DNA from: DAOUBP01 sp034432655
GTDB taxonomy: Bacteria > Chloroflexota > Anaerolineae > CG2-30-64-16
Direction: 5' to 3'
Assembly: GCA_034432655.1 (NCBI GenBank)
Contig: DAOUBP010000037.1
Coordinates: forward strand, 1-41,510
DNA: 41,510 nt
The translations under genes and the position numbers were made by a program. The stretch's first letter is position 1. Every line of letters starts with the position of its first letter. Below, one piece after another: positions 1 through 7,099 of the stretch. The notes below the pieces were generated by a model, which saw only the letters and a list, made by a program, of their open reading frames with translations, had not been told where the DNA came from and ran no database searches.

Positions 1-28
1 CGACCCTTGCCATTGCGCCGCCGGCGCA

Positions 29-54
29 GGCAGCCCGGTTGACCGGGCGCTGCC
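29..54. repeat. Stem-loop, TTGA loop
   Basis: Arms GGCAG and CCCGG pair with CCGGG and CTGCC around a TTGA loop, with a CG bulge on the right arm. It sits two bases before the GGTAGC motif that begins the next hairpin element. There is no T-run, so terminator function is not supported. Confidence 0.55.
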
Positions 55-56
55 AG

Positions 57-87
57 GTAGCCCGGCCCGATCCATTCATGGTCGGGC
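57..87. repeat. GGTAGC-type hairpin element, left-end copy
   Basis: GGTAGC is followed by a hairpin at 65-87: GCCCGA, a bulged T, CCA, loop TTCA, TGG, TCGGGC. The reverse complement of this hairpin matches the one at 41478-41500 except for one compensated base pair (C-G against A-T). A third element with the same GGTAGCCCGG start lies at 36019. This suggests a dispersed, structure-conserved repeat. I do not know a name for it. Confidence 0.6.
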
Positions 88-139
88 GGGCCGGCATGAC
101 CGCGCGCGCGATGGGTGACGGGTGGTCGGTGGCGGCCAG

Positions 140-170
140 GATCGCCCAGCGATGAAGTCGCCGGGCGATC
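140..170. repeat. Stem-loop with TGAAG loop
   Basis: Arms GATCGCCC (140-147) and GGGCGATC (163-170) enclose an inner CGA/TCG stem and a TGAAG loop. The hairpin at 35807-35837 has the same TGAAG loop with unrelated arms. Function unknown. Confidence 0.55.
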
Positions 171-178
171 GAACGGCG

Positions 179-192
179 CCCGCTCAAGCGGG
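179..192. repeat. Short palindrome CCCGCT-CA-AGCGGG
   Basis: Six-base arms around CA share the core GCTCAAGC with the palindrome at 321-338. The outer pairs differ but remain complementary (CCC/GGG here, AGTGC/GCACT there). Function unknown. Confidence 0.5.
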
Positions 193-300
193 CTGGAATG
201 GCTACAAGCAAACCAAGTGACCCACCAGGCGCTACCCCCACCCCAGCGTCCTCGAACTCAACGGACCAGGGGCGCGACCCGCCGTGTCGCCGAATGAATT

Positions 301-340
301 CGGCGTCTGGCAAGACGAAAAGTGCGCTCAAGCGCACTCG
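301..340. repeat. 40-bp dispersed repeat, copy A
   Basis: This 40-base stretch aligns without gaps to 20911-20950, with 33 of 40 positions identical by hand count. It contains a perfect palindrome at 321-338 (AGTGCGCT-CA-AGCGCACT). It lies shortly upstream of the first gene's Shine-Dalgarno sequence. It is likely a small dispersed element. Confidence 0.6.
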
Positions 341-371
341 GAGGGCATCTGGAGCTGACGGGAGGGTTCTT

Positions 372-1505
372 ATGCCAGCCGTTGAGATCCGTCCTGTTCA
401 TTCTCAACACGACCTGCGCGCCTTCGTCAAGTTCCCCTGGCGCATCTATCGGGGCGATCCCAATTGGGTGCCGCCCCTCATCTCCGACCGGCTGCGCTAT
501 CTCGATCCGGCCACCGGCCCGTTCTACAAGACCGCCGATGTCGCCCTGTTTCTCGCCCGGCGCGATCGGGAGGTGCTCGGCACCATCGCCGCGTTCATCA
601 ACCATCCGGCCGTGGAGCGCCTGGGGCCGATCGGCGGCTTCGGGTTCTTCGAGACGGTGGACGATTGCGAGGTCGCCAAAGCGCTGCTGGATGCCGCAGC
701 CGATTGGCTGCGGACGCGGCGTATGGTGTGGATGCGCGGTCCCACCAGTTTCACCGAGACCGAGTACCCCGGCGTGCTCGTCGCCGGCGCAGACTGTCCG
801 CCCGCGATGCTGGAGAATCACACCCCGCCCTACTACAAGGAACTTCTCGAACGCTATGGCATGGAGAAGGATCATGACCTCTATGCCTGGCGCGCCTTCC
901 GCTGGCAGGTGGGCGAGGAGTTGAAGAACATCCCGCCGCAGCTTTTGCGCGCGGCCGAGGCCGCCCGCCGCGCGGCCAACGTCACTATCCGCAAGATCCG
1001 CATGGCGGAATGGGATCAAGAGATCGCGCGCGCCCATCATCTGTTCAACGTCACCCTCACCCACCTCCCCGAGCATGTGCCTATGAGCGCCGAGGAGTTC
1101 CGGCGGATGGCCGACCCGCTGCGGATGTTCATAGACCCTGATCTGGCGCTGTTCGCTGAGGTGGACGGCAAGCCGGTGGGTTTTTGTGTGGCCTTGCCCG
1201 ATATCAATCGGGTATTACTGCGGCTGAACGGCCGGCTCTTCCCCTTCGGCTGGCTCATGATCCGGCGCTACATCCGTCAGGTGAAGGTGGTGACCTTCAA
1301 ACTGATGGGGGTGCTGGAGGAGTACCGGCATCGGGGTATTGACGCGTTGCTCTACCTGGAGACCATCAAGGCCTTCTATGAAAAAGGCTACGAGTGGCTG
1401 GACGGCTCGCTGACCTCGGAACATAACCCGACGATCAACCTGCTGGCCCAGCGCCTGGGCGCGGAGTGCTACAAGCACTATCGCATCTACCGAATCAGGT
1501 TATAG
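372..1505 (+). CDS. GNAT-fold N-acyltransferase, YghO / bacterial ceramide synthase-like
   Basis: The 377-residue cytosolic protein resembles the long YghO-like branch of GNAT-fold acyltransferases. Recognisable landmarks are the N-terminal FPWRIYRGDPNWVPPL block (about 22-37), a RGPTSF segment near 120, and a PPYYKELLERYGM block near 152 that usually precedes the second GNAT half. The C-terminal half has a beta-alpha GNAT pattern with EEYRHRGIDALL (about 316-327) as the probable acyl-CoA loop. ATG at 372 is chosen because GGAGG at 361-365 precedes it well. The next gene starts 15 bases after the stop and is followed by an acyl carrier protein, so the acyl donor is probably a long-chain acyl thioester. 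Members of this family include, to my recollection, a bacterial ceramide synthase of Caulobacter; assigning that reaction here is inference, since no serine palmitoyltransferase is in the window. Confidence 0.75.
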   Translation: MPAVEIRPVHSQHDLRAFVKFPWRIYRGDPNWVPPLISDRLRYLDPATGPFYKTADVALFLARRDREVLGTIAAFINHPAVERLGPIGGFGFFETVDDCEVAKALLDAAADWLRTRRMVWMRGPTSFTETEYPGVLVAGADCPPAMLENHTPPYYKELLERYGMEKDHDLYAWRAFRWQVGEELKNIPPQLLRAAEAARRAANVTIRKIRMAEWDQEIARAHHLFNVTLTHLPEHVPMSAEEFRRMADPLRMFIDPDLALFAEVDGKPVGFCVALPDINRVLLRLNGRLFPFGWLMIRRYIRQVKVVTFKLMGVLEEYRHRGIDALLYLETIKAFYEKGYEWLDGSLTSEHNPTINLLAQRLGAECYKHYRIYRIRL

Positions 1506-1520
1506 AATCCGGAGGCCGTT

Positions 1521-3155
1521 GTGCTCACCACCCAGATGACGATGGGCGAGGCCTTGCGGCAGGTTGCAGCAACGCGACCTGAGCAAGAAGCGCTGGTGTG
1601 CGGCGATGTACGCCTGACCTATGGTGCGCTGGTGGCGCGCGCCGAGGCGCTGGCCCACGGCCTGTGGCGGCTGGGGATCCGCAAGGGGGACCGCGTCGCC
1701 GCGCTGTTGCCGCCCGGGCCGGAGTTCGTCTTCCTCTTCTTCGCCCTGGCCGAGATCGGCGGCGTGCTGGTGCCGCTCAACCCGCAGCTGCGCCGCCAGA
1801 CCCTGGGCGTTATCCTGCGCGATGCCGAACCGATCATGCTTGCCGCCGCGTTCCCGCTCGATGCGGACCTCCTGGCCGGGGTCCCTGGGCTGCGATATCT
1901 GATCGCCGTTCCCCCGGCCCAGGGTTTCGGGACGCCGTGGGAAACTCTGTTCGCATCGCCGGACGTGGGGTCGCTGCCGCTGCCCGAGGTGGCGCCCACG
2001 GATCTGCTGGCCCTTTTGTACACTTCCGGCACTACCGGCGCGCCCAAGGGCAGTATGCATACGCATCGCAGCCTCATCGCGCCGGTGGTGGCCAGCATCA
2101 AACTGCGCGAGCTGTGGTTGGGCCGGCCGAACCTTCAGATGCTGGGCCGCATGTTCAAGGCGGTGGTGCGCTACCGGGAACGCCTGTTGCGCGCGGCCGG
2201 GCAGCCGCAGACCATGCTCTCCACCACCGGCTGGCAGAACACCACCGGGCTGGAGGTGATGCTGCAGGCGCTGTTGATGGGGGACCGCCTGGTGGTGATG
2301 CCGCGTTTTCACCCGCGCGAGGCGTTGCGCCTGGTCCAGGAAGAGCGGGTGACGATTCTGATCGCAGTGCCTACCGCTTACCAGGTCATGTTGGCCCTGC
2401 CCGACTTCGACCGTTACGACCTCTCGTCGCTGCTGATCTGTGGCACCGGCGCCGCGCCCTGTCCGCCCCAACTGGCGCGTGAGATCCAACGCCGCTTCGG
2501 GTGCGCAGTGCACATCGGTTTCGGCGCCACCGAGACGGGCGGCGGGATCTCGGCCACCAGCCTGGCCGACTCCGATCGTGCCCAGGCCGAGACAGTGGGC
2601 CGGCCGATGCCGGGGATGGAGGTCAAGATCGTGGATGATCAGCGCCGGGAGGTGCCGCGTGGCCAGGTGGGCGAACTGGCCTGTCGCAGCGATAGCATCA
2701 TGCTGGGCTATTACCGCGCGCCGGAGGCCACCGCCGAGGTGCTGGACGACGAGGGGTGGTATTACACCGGCGATCTGGCCTGGCAGGACGAAGAGGGTTA
2801 TCTGCACATCGTCGGTCGCAAGCGGGACGTGATCATCCGGGGCGGGCAGAACGTCTATCCCGCCGAAATTGAGGCGTTTTTGCTGGACCATCCCAAGGTC
2901 CAGGAGGCCGCGGTGGTGGGGGTGCCCTCAGGGGTGGCCGGCGAAAATGTTTGGGCGTTTGTCATCCCGCGTCCGGATGTGAGCCTGACCCCGCAAGAGG
3001 TGCTTGACTACTGCCGGTCACATCTGGAGCCTTACAAAATCCCCGCAGTCGTGCGGGTTGTGGCCGACTTTCCCCGCGCGGAAGGGGGCAAGCCACAGAA
3101 ATTCAGGCTGCAGGCCCAGGCTCTGCAGGAAACAGAGGGAGGTGGATCACAATGA
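1521..3155 (+). CDS. Class I adenylate-forming acyl-CoA/acyl-ACP ligase
   Basis: The 544-residue enzyme activates a carboxylic acid with ATP and transfers it to a thiol. Family motifs are complete: the P-loop-like YTSGTTGAPKGSMHTHR (about 167-183), GFGATETGG (about 333), YTGDLAWQDEEGYLHIVGRKRD (about 414-435), and a C-terminal GGKPQKFRL with the catalytic lysine near 525. The GTG start at 1521 follows GGAGG by five bases. The stop overlaps the ATG of the acyl carrier protein gene (ATGA), which argues for translational coupling and for an acyl-ACP ligase role. It could instead make acyl-CoA. The substrate chain length cannot be read from sequence. Confidence 0.88.
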   Translation: MLTTQMTMGEALRQVAATRPEQEALVCGDVRLTYGALVARAEALAHGLWRLGIRKGDRVAALLPPGPEFVFLFFALAEIGGVLVPLNPQLRRQTLGVILRDAEPIMLAAAFPLDADLLAGVPGLRYLIAVPPAQGFGTPWETLFASPDVGSLPLPEVAPTDLLALLYTSGTTGAPKGSMHTHRSLIAPVVASIKLRELWLGRPNLQMLGRMFKAVVRYRERLLRAAGQPQTMLSTTGWQNTTGLEVMLQALLMGDRLVVMPRFHPREALRLVQEERVTILIAVPTAYQVMLALPDFDRYDLSSLLICGTGAAPCPPQLAREIQRRFGCAVHIGFGATETGGGISATSLADSDRAQAETVGRPMPGMEVKIVDDQRREVPRGQVGELACRSDSIMLGYYRAPEATAEVLDDEGWYYTGDLAWQDEEGYLHIVGRKRDVIIRGGQNVYPAEIEAFLLDHPKVQEAAVVGVPSGVAGENVWAFVIPRPDVSLTPQEVLDYCRSHLEPYKIPAVVRVVADFPRAEGGKPQKFRLQAQALQETEGGGSQ

Positions 3156-3430
3156 CGCATACCCCTGGTGTGTCCCCCATCTCGTTCGAGGAGTTCCGGC
3201 AGCTAATCGCCCGTGAACTGCAGGTTGACGAAGAGAAGGTTGTGCCGGAGGCCTCGTTCGTCGAAGACCTGTTGGCCGATTCCATCCGGCTGGTGGAGCT
3301 GATGCTGCGCCTGGAGGACTTGGGGATCCAGATCCCGCTGGAGGCGGCGTGGGAGATCCGCACTGTAGGCGATGCCTATCGGCTGTATCGAGAACAGGCG
3401 ATCGGGCCCGGCCTTGCGCCCGCGACGTAG
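3152..3430 (+). CDS. Acyl carrier protein
   Basis: This acidic 92-residue protein has the four-helix ACP pattern. The attachment motif DSIRLVEL puts the 4-phosphopantetheine serine at residue 44. The length is slightly above the usual 75-85 because of a short N-terminal extension. Its ATG overlaps the ligase stop codon. It is not in a fatty-acid synthase cluster, so it is more likely dedicated to the neighbouring ligase and N-acyltransferase than the housekeeping AcpP. Confidence 0.85.
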   Translation: MTHTPGVSPISFEEFRQLIARELQVDEEKVVPEASFVEDLLADSIRLVELMLRLEDLGIQIPLEAAWEIRTVGDAYRLYREQAIGPGLAPAT

Positions 3431-3469
3431 ACGCGTGGCTGTGGGGATGCTGATCGGTGCCCTGAAGGG

Positions 3470-3485
3470 GACGGCTGAAGCCGTC
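3470..3485. repeat. Hairpin GACGGC-TGAA-GCCGTC
   Basis: Perfect six-base arms enclose a TGAA loop in the 70-base gap between the convergent acyl carrier protein and EamA genes. The flanks (CACGACGAAGG) resemble a small intergenic repeat type I associate with Chloroflexota. A truncated relative, TAGTGACGGCTTATGGACG, is at about 35749-35767. The following TTTTCT is short, so a terminator role is possible but weak. Confidence 0.5.
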
Positions 3486-3500
3486 ACGACGAAGGTTTTC

Positions 3501-4379
3501 TCACCGGGTGTCCGGCCGCAGCAGCAGCACTGCGCTCAGGATGCAGGCCGTGCCAAGCCATTGTCCCAAGGCGAGGCGTTCGTTGAAAAGCAGGTAGCCG
3601 AAGAAGGTCGCGACGGCCGGTTCCCAGGTGGCCACGATGGCTGCCACGCTCACCGGCACCCATTGCACGCCGACGGCAAACGCCAGGCTGGCCAACAGCG
3701 TGGGCACCAGCCCCATGCCGATCACCAGCGCCAGCGCAGCGGGCGAGCTCCACCCGCGGGCCAGCTCGGCCGGCCGTACTAACAAGATCAGGACCCCGGC
3801 ACCGATCAACAACCCGTACACCTGGACGACCCAGGGCCGGGTGTGGCGCACCAACGCCTTGTTGAAAACGCTGTACAGGCCATAAGTCAGCCCGGCGGCC
3901 AGGCCCAACAACACGCCGGGCCAGTTCAGGCGCAATTGCGATGGATCGTAGACCCGGGCCACCAGGGCGGCACCGATCAGCGCCAGCAGGAGCGCAACGA
4001 TCCCGCGGCGGCCCAGCTTTTCGCCCATCCACCGCCAGGAGATAAGCGCCACCCAGGCCGGCGATGTATACATGAGCACGGCCGCCACGGCGACGCCGAC
4101 CAGGTTGATGGCGTTGACGTAACAGATAAAAAAGAGCGCGACACCGAACACCCCGTAAGCGAGGAAGACGGGCCAATAGCGGCGCGGCACGCGCAGATCA
4201 ACCCGGGTCAATAGGAGCGCGGCCAGCAATAACAAACCGCCCACGGCCCCGCGCAGGGCTGCAGCAGCCAGCGGCGTCAGGCCGTGATCGCGGATGAGGA
4301 ACTTGTAGAAGACACCGATCAACGCCCATAACGTGGCCGCGATCAGGACGAGAAAATAGCCACGTAACGTCTTGTTCAT
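3501..4379 (-). CDS. EamA/DMT-family metabolite exporter
   Basis: The 292-residue integral membrane protein has about ten hydrophobic helices arranged as two EamA repeats (roughly 5-140 and 150-288), the standard size for this family. These carriers export amino acids or other small metabolites; the substrate is unknown. The ATG at 4379 starts MNKTLRGYF. The open frame extends upstream, but a minus-strand TATAAT lies six bases before this ATG, so a leaderless transcript is likely and the extension is not used. It is divergent from the ornithine cyclodeaminase-family gene and shares its 57-base control region. Confidence 0.85.
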   Translation of the reverse strand: MNKTLRGYFLVLIAATLWALIGVFYKFLIRDHGLTPLAAAALRGAVGGLLLLAALLLTRVDLRVPRRYWPVFLAYGVFGVALFFICYVNAINLVGVAVAAVLMYTSPAWVALISWRWMGEKLGRRGIVALLLALIGAALVARVYDPSQLRLNWPGVLLGLAAGLTYGLYSVFNKALVRHTRPWVVQVYGLLIGAGVLILLVRPAELARGWSSPAALALVIGMGLVPTLLASLAFAVGVQWVPVSVAAIVATWEPAVATFFGYLLFNERLALGQWLGTACILSAVLLLRPDTR

Positions 4380-4385
4380 GGCTGC

Positions 4386-4415
4386 ATTATACTGTTTCTC
4401 GGGGATCTTGCCTAA
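4386..4415 (-). promoter_or_regulatory. Candidate promoter of the EamA gene, leaderless
   Basis: On the minus strand a consensus TATAAT (complement of 4386-4391) is preceded by TTAGGC (4410-4415) at 18 bases. The -10 box ends six bases before the ATG at 4379, which places the transcription start on or next to the start codon. Confidence 0.5.
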
Positions 4416-4436
4416 CAACATCCAGGAGGTGCATCT

Positions 4437-5411
4437 ATGTCCGAACACAAACTTCTTTACCTCTCCCGCGCTGACGTGGAAGCGGTCGGCGTGACCATGC
4501 GCGAGATCATTGATGCGCTGGAAGTAGCCTTTCACGAACACGGCTTGGGCCACGTGGAGATGCCCCCGAAGCCGGGCGTGCACTCCCGGCCCGACGCTTT
4601 CATCCACGCCATGCCCGCCTACATCCCGGCGTTACGCGCTATCGGCCTGAAGTGGGTCAGTGGCTACCCGGAGAACCCGCAAAAAGGGCTGCCCTACATC
4701 AGCGGTCTGTTGATCTTGAACGACGATGATACCGGCTTGCCCCTGGCCGTGATGGACTGCACCTGGATCACGGGGATGCGCACCGGGGCCGCGACCGCTC
4801 TGGCGGCCAAGTATCTGGCCCGGCCCGACTCGGAGACAGTGGGGATCCTGGGTTGCGGGGTGCAGGGGCGCACCAACCTGGAGGCGCTGAAGGTCCTGTT
4901 CCCGATCAAGCGCGTGATGGCGTATGACAAAAAGCCTGAGAATGCGGTGCACTACGCGCAGGAGATGCGCGCCCGGTTTGACGTAGAGGTGACTGTGGTC
5001 ACCGAGCCGCGGGAGGCCGTCGTCGGTTGCGACATCGTCGTGACCGCCGGCCCGATCCTGAAACGGCCCCATGCCACCATCAAGGCCGGCTGGCTGGACG
5101 CGGGCGCGTTCGCCTCGCTGGTGGACTTCGACTCGTATTGGGACGGGCCGGCCATGCAAGAGGTGGATAAGTTCTGCACCGATGACATCCCCCAGCTGGA
5201 GTATTACCGCAGCATCGGCTATTTCCAGCAAATCCCGCCCATCTATGCCAGCCTGGGGGAGCTGGTCACGGGGCAGAAACCCGGCCGCCAGGCAGCCCAG
5301 GAGCGCACCATGACCTGCAACCTGGGCCTGGCGCTGGATGATATGGCCACCGCGCCCATCGTCTATCGCCGCGCGGTGGAACGCGGGATTGGGACGTGGT
5401 TGGCGTTGTGA
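4437..5411 (+). CDS. Ornithine cyclodeaminase/mu-crystallin family enzyme
   Basis: The 324-residue cytosolic protein has the two-domain fold of this family, with a Rossmann NAD(P) motif GILGCGVQGRTNLEAL at about 137-152 and the substrate-side WITGMRTGAATALAA segment at about 109-123. The length is typical. Family members include ornithine cyclodeaminase, alanine dehydrogenase, ketimine reductase and lysine cyclodeaminase, so the exact substrate is not assignable. AGGAGGTG just upstream supports ATG at 4437. It sits between an exporter and the liv importer, which fits an amino-acid role. Confidence 0.85.
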   Translation: MSEHKLLYLSRADVEAVGVTMREIIDALEVAFHEHGLGHVEMPPKPGVHSRPDAFIHAMPAYIPALRAIGLKWVSGYPENPQKGLPYISGLLILNDDDTGLPLAVMDCTWITGMRTGAATALAAKYLARPDSETVGILGCGVQGRTNLEALKVLFPIKRVMAYDKKPENAVHYAQEMRARFDVEVTVVTEPREAVVGCDIVVTAGPILKRPHATIKAGWLDAGAFASLVDFDSYWDGPAMQEVDKFCTDDIPQLEYYRSIGYFQQIPPIYASLGELVTGQKPGRQAAQERTMTCNLGLALDDMATAPIVYRRAVERGIGTWLAL

Positions 5412-5437
5412 GAAGTTATCGCTTTTCCTGACCCACC

Positions 5438-5473
5438 AAAAAAAGAAGCCCGACCGAATAGGGTCGGGCTTCT
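5438..5473 (-). terminator. Intrinsic terminator, liv operon (possibly bidirectional)
   Basis: A perfect 12-bp stem (5444-5455 with 5462-5473) encloses a six-base GAATAG loop. On the minus strand it is followed by a run of T residues (complement of 5438-5444), the classic pattern. It lies between the convergent cyclodeaminase-family gene and livF. In the plus direction the downstream sequence is only weakly T-rich. Confidence 0.85.
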
Positions 5474-5546
5474 TCATCCGATAAGAATGCTACAGCGCGC
5501 GAACACCAGTCGAATTGCGCAGGTTAACTGCCGATCACATCGCGCC

Positions 5547-6269
5547 TTACGTTTCCCCCAAATACGCCTTCCGCACCCGCTCATCGGCCAGCAGCTCGGC
5601 CGCCGGGCCGGAGAGGACGATGTTGCCGGTTTCCAGGACGTAGGCCTGATGGGCCAGTTTCAGCGCGGCCCGGGCATTTTGCTCCACCAGCAGGATGGTC
5701 ACCCCCGACCGGTTGATCTCGCGGATTGTGTCGAAGATCGCCCGCACCAACAGCGGTGCCAGGCCCAGAGAGGGCTCATCCAGCAGCAGGAGCTTGGGAT
5801 CGGACATCAGTGCGCGTCCGATGGCCAGCATCTGCTGTTCCCCGCCGGAAAGAGTGCCGGCCAGCTGGTTGCGCCGTTCTTGCAGCCGTGGAAAGAGTTT
5901 GAAGACCCGTTCCCGGTGCTCCTCGATGCGCGCCTTATCCCCGCCCAGGCTATAGGCGCCCATGTTCAGGTTTTCATTGACGGTCAAGGTCGAGAAGATC
6001 TTACGCCCCTCAGGTGCATGGGAGACCCCCAGGTAGACGATCTCGTGCGCGGGCATGCCGACGATGTTCTTGCCGCCGATGTAGATCTCTCCCTCGCGCG
6101 GCCTGATCAACCCGGAGATGGTGCGCAGCGTAGTGCTCTTCCCGGCACCGTTGGCGCCGATCAACGCCACGATCTCGCCCGGCGCCACGCTGAGGGAGAC
6201 CCCTTTCAGGGCGTGAACGTGGCCGTAGTAGGTGTGCACGTTGCGGACTTCCAGGATCGGCTCAGACAT
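5547..6269 (-). CDS. livF: Branched-chain amino-acid ABC transporter ATPase LivF
   Basis: The 240-residue cytoplasmic ATPase has Walker A GANGAGKST (38-46), the ABC signature LSGGEQQ (about 139) and Walker B LLLLDEPSLGLAP (about 160). The short LivF-type length and the PSLGLAP segment separate it from LivG. Its ATG lies inside the end of livG (8-base overlap), indicating coupled translation. It forms the heterodimeric ATPase with LivG. The ligand could be another hydrophobic amino acid, an amide or urea, but no urea-specific neighbours are seen. Confidence 0.93.
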   Translation of the reverse strand: MSEPILEVRNVHTYYGHVHALKGVSLSVAPGEIVALIGANGAGKSTTLRTISGLIRPREGEIYIGGKNIVGMPAHEIVYLGVSHAPEGRKIFSTLTVNENLNMGAYSLGGDKARIEEHRERVFKLFPRLQERRNQLAGTLSGGEQQMLAIGRALMSDPKLLLLDEPSLGLAPLLVRAIFDTIREINRSGVTILLVEQNARAALKLAHQAYVLETGNIVLSGPAAELLADERVRKAYLGET

Positions 6270-7044
6270 GGGGCCAGACCTCCTCTTCCTCCCGGCCCAG
6301 ATAAGCCTCGATGACCCGCGGGTTGGCCTGGATTTCGGCAGGCGTGCCCTCGGCGATCTTTTGGCCGTTATCCAACACCAGCACCCGGTCGGAGACCCCC
6401 ATCACCACCTTCATGTCATGCTCGATCAAAAAGATGGTGATGCCGGTGTCTCGGATCTTACGGATCAAGGCCATCAGCTCGGCGCTCTCTTGCTCGTTGA
6501 GACCGGCGGCCGGCTCATCCAGGATCAAAAGCTTGGGATCTGTGGCCAGAGCGCGGGCCACCTCCACCCGTCGCTGGTCCCCATAGGACAGGTTCTTGGC
6601 CAGCTCGTTGCGGAAATGGTGGACATTCATAAATCGCAGACAACGCTCAGCCTGGGCCCGGATCTCCTGCTCTTCTCTGCGCTGGTAGGGGGGCCGGAAG
6701 ATGGCGGCCGCGGCGCCGGCGCGCGTGCGGCAATGACGCCCCGACATCACGTTTTCCAGCACGGTGAGGGCCGGGAACAGGCGGATCGTCTGGAAAGTGC
6801 GCGCGATACCCGCCTCGGCCACTTCATGGGGCTTCAGGCCGACGAGGTCACGGCCTTCGAAGCGGATCGTGCCCCGGTCGGGGCGGTAGATCCCCGTGAT
6901 CAGGTTGAAGACTGTGGTCTTGCCCGCGCCGTTCGGCCCGATCATCCCCAGGATTTCCCCCTGGCTGATGTGCAGGTCTACATTGGCCACCGCCATCAAG
7001 CCACCGAAAGATTTCGTGAGTGATGAGACTTCCAGTAAGGGCAT
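6262..7044 (-). CDS. livG: Branched-chain amino-acid ABC transporter ATPase LivG
   Basis: This 260-residue ATPase has Walker A GPNGAGKTT (about 36-44), a signature LSYGDQRR (the usual LivG variant, about 156) and Walker B LLILDEPAAGLNEQE (about 177). The C-terminal extension is typical of LivG. Its start is 55 bases after the livM stop, and that gap is filled by a 7-bp-periodic array. It overlaps livF. Confidence 0.93.
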   Translation of the reverse strand: MPLLEVSSLTKSFGGLMAVANVDLHISQGEILGMIGPNGAGKTTVFNLITGIYRPDRGTIRFEGRDLVGLKPHEVAEAGIARTFQTIRLFPALTVLENVMSGRHCRTRAGAAAAIFRPPYQRREEQEIRAQAERCLRFMNVHHFRNELAKNLSYGDQRRVEVARALATDPKLLILDEPAAGLNEQESAELMALIRKIRDTGITIFLIEHDMKVVMGVSDRVLVLDNGQKIAEGTPAEIQANPRVIEAYLGREEEEVWPHV

Positions 7045-7063
7045 GGGTGTGTGTCCTGTTATG

Positions 7064-7098
7064 TGCTACGTGCTGCATACTGCGTACTGCGTATGCAT
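7064..7098. repeat. 7-bp-periodic array, five units, livM-livG spacer
   Basis: Five consecutive 7-mers (TGCTACG, TGCTGCA, TACTGCG, TACTGCG, TATGCAT) occupy most of the spacer between livM and livG. The unit is related to the arrays at 13217-13335. There is a single orientation here. Confidence 0.8.
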
Positions 7099-7099
7099 C

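Larger units (their letters stand above)
1..371. other. Gene-free region with a cluster of stem-loops
   Basis: No convincing gene is seen here. The frame of the first gene stays open back to position 198, but that stretch is low in typical protein features and lacks a ribosome binding site, so it is treated as noncoding. The region holds at least five inverted repeats (29-54, 65-87, 140-170, 179-192, 321-338), listed separately where informative. Their density suggests a repeat-rich intergenic region, not a single terminator. No T-tract follows any of them. Confidence 0.7.

Noticed and set aside
198..371. In-frame upstream extension of the first gene
   Set aside because: The extension is Ser/Pro/Arg-rich, has no ribosome binding site, and covers repeat elements; ATG 372 has a well-placed GGAGG.
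1500..2891. Long open frame antisense to the acyl ligase gene
   Set aside because: It mirrors the codon bias of the ligase gene on the other strand, is His/Gln/Arg-rich and resembles no protein; the same holds for other long antisense frames, for example opposite glpK, asnS and ftsK.
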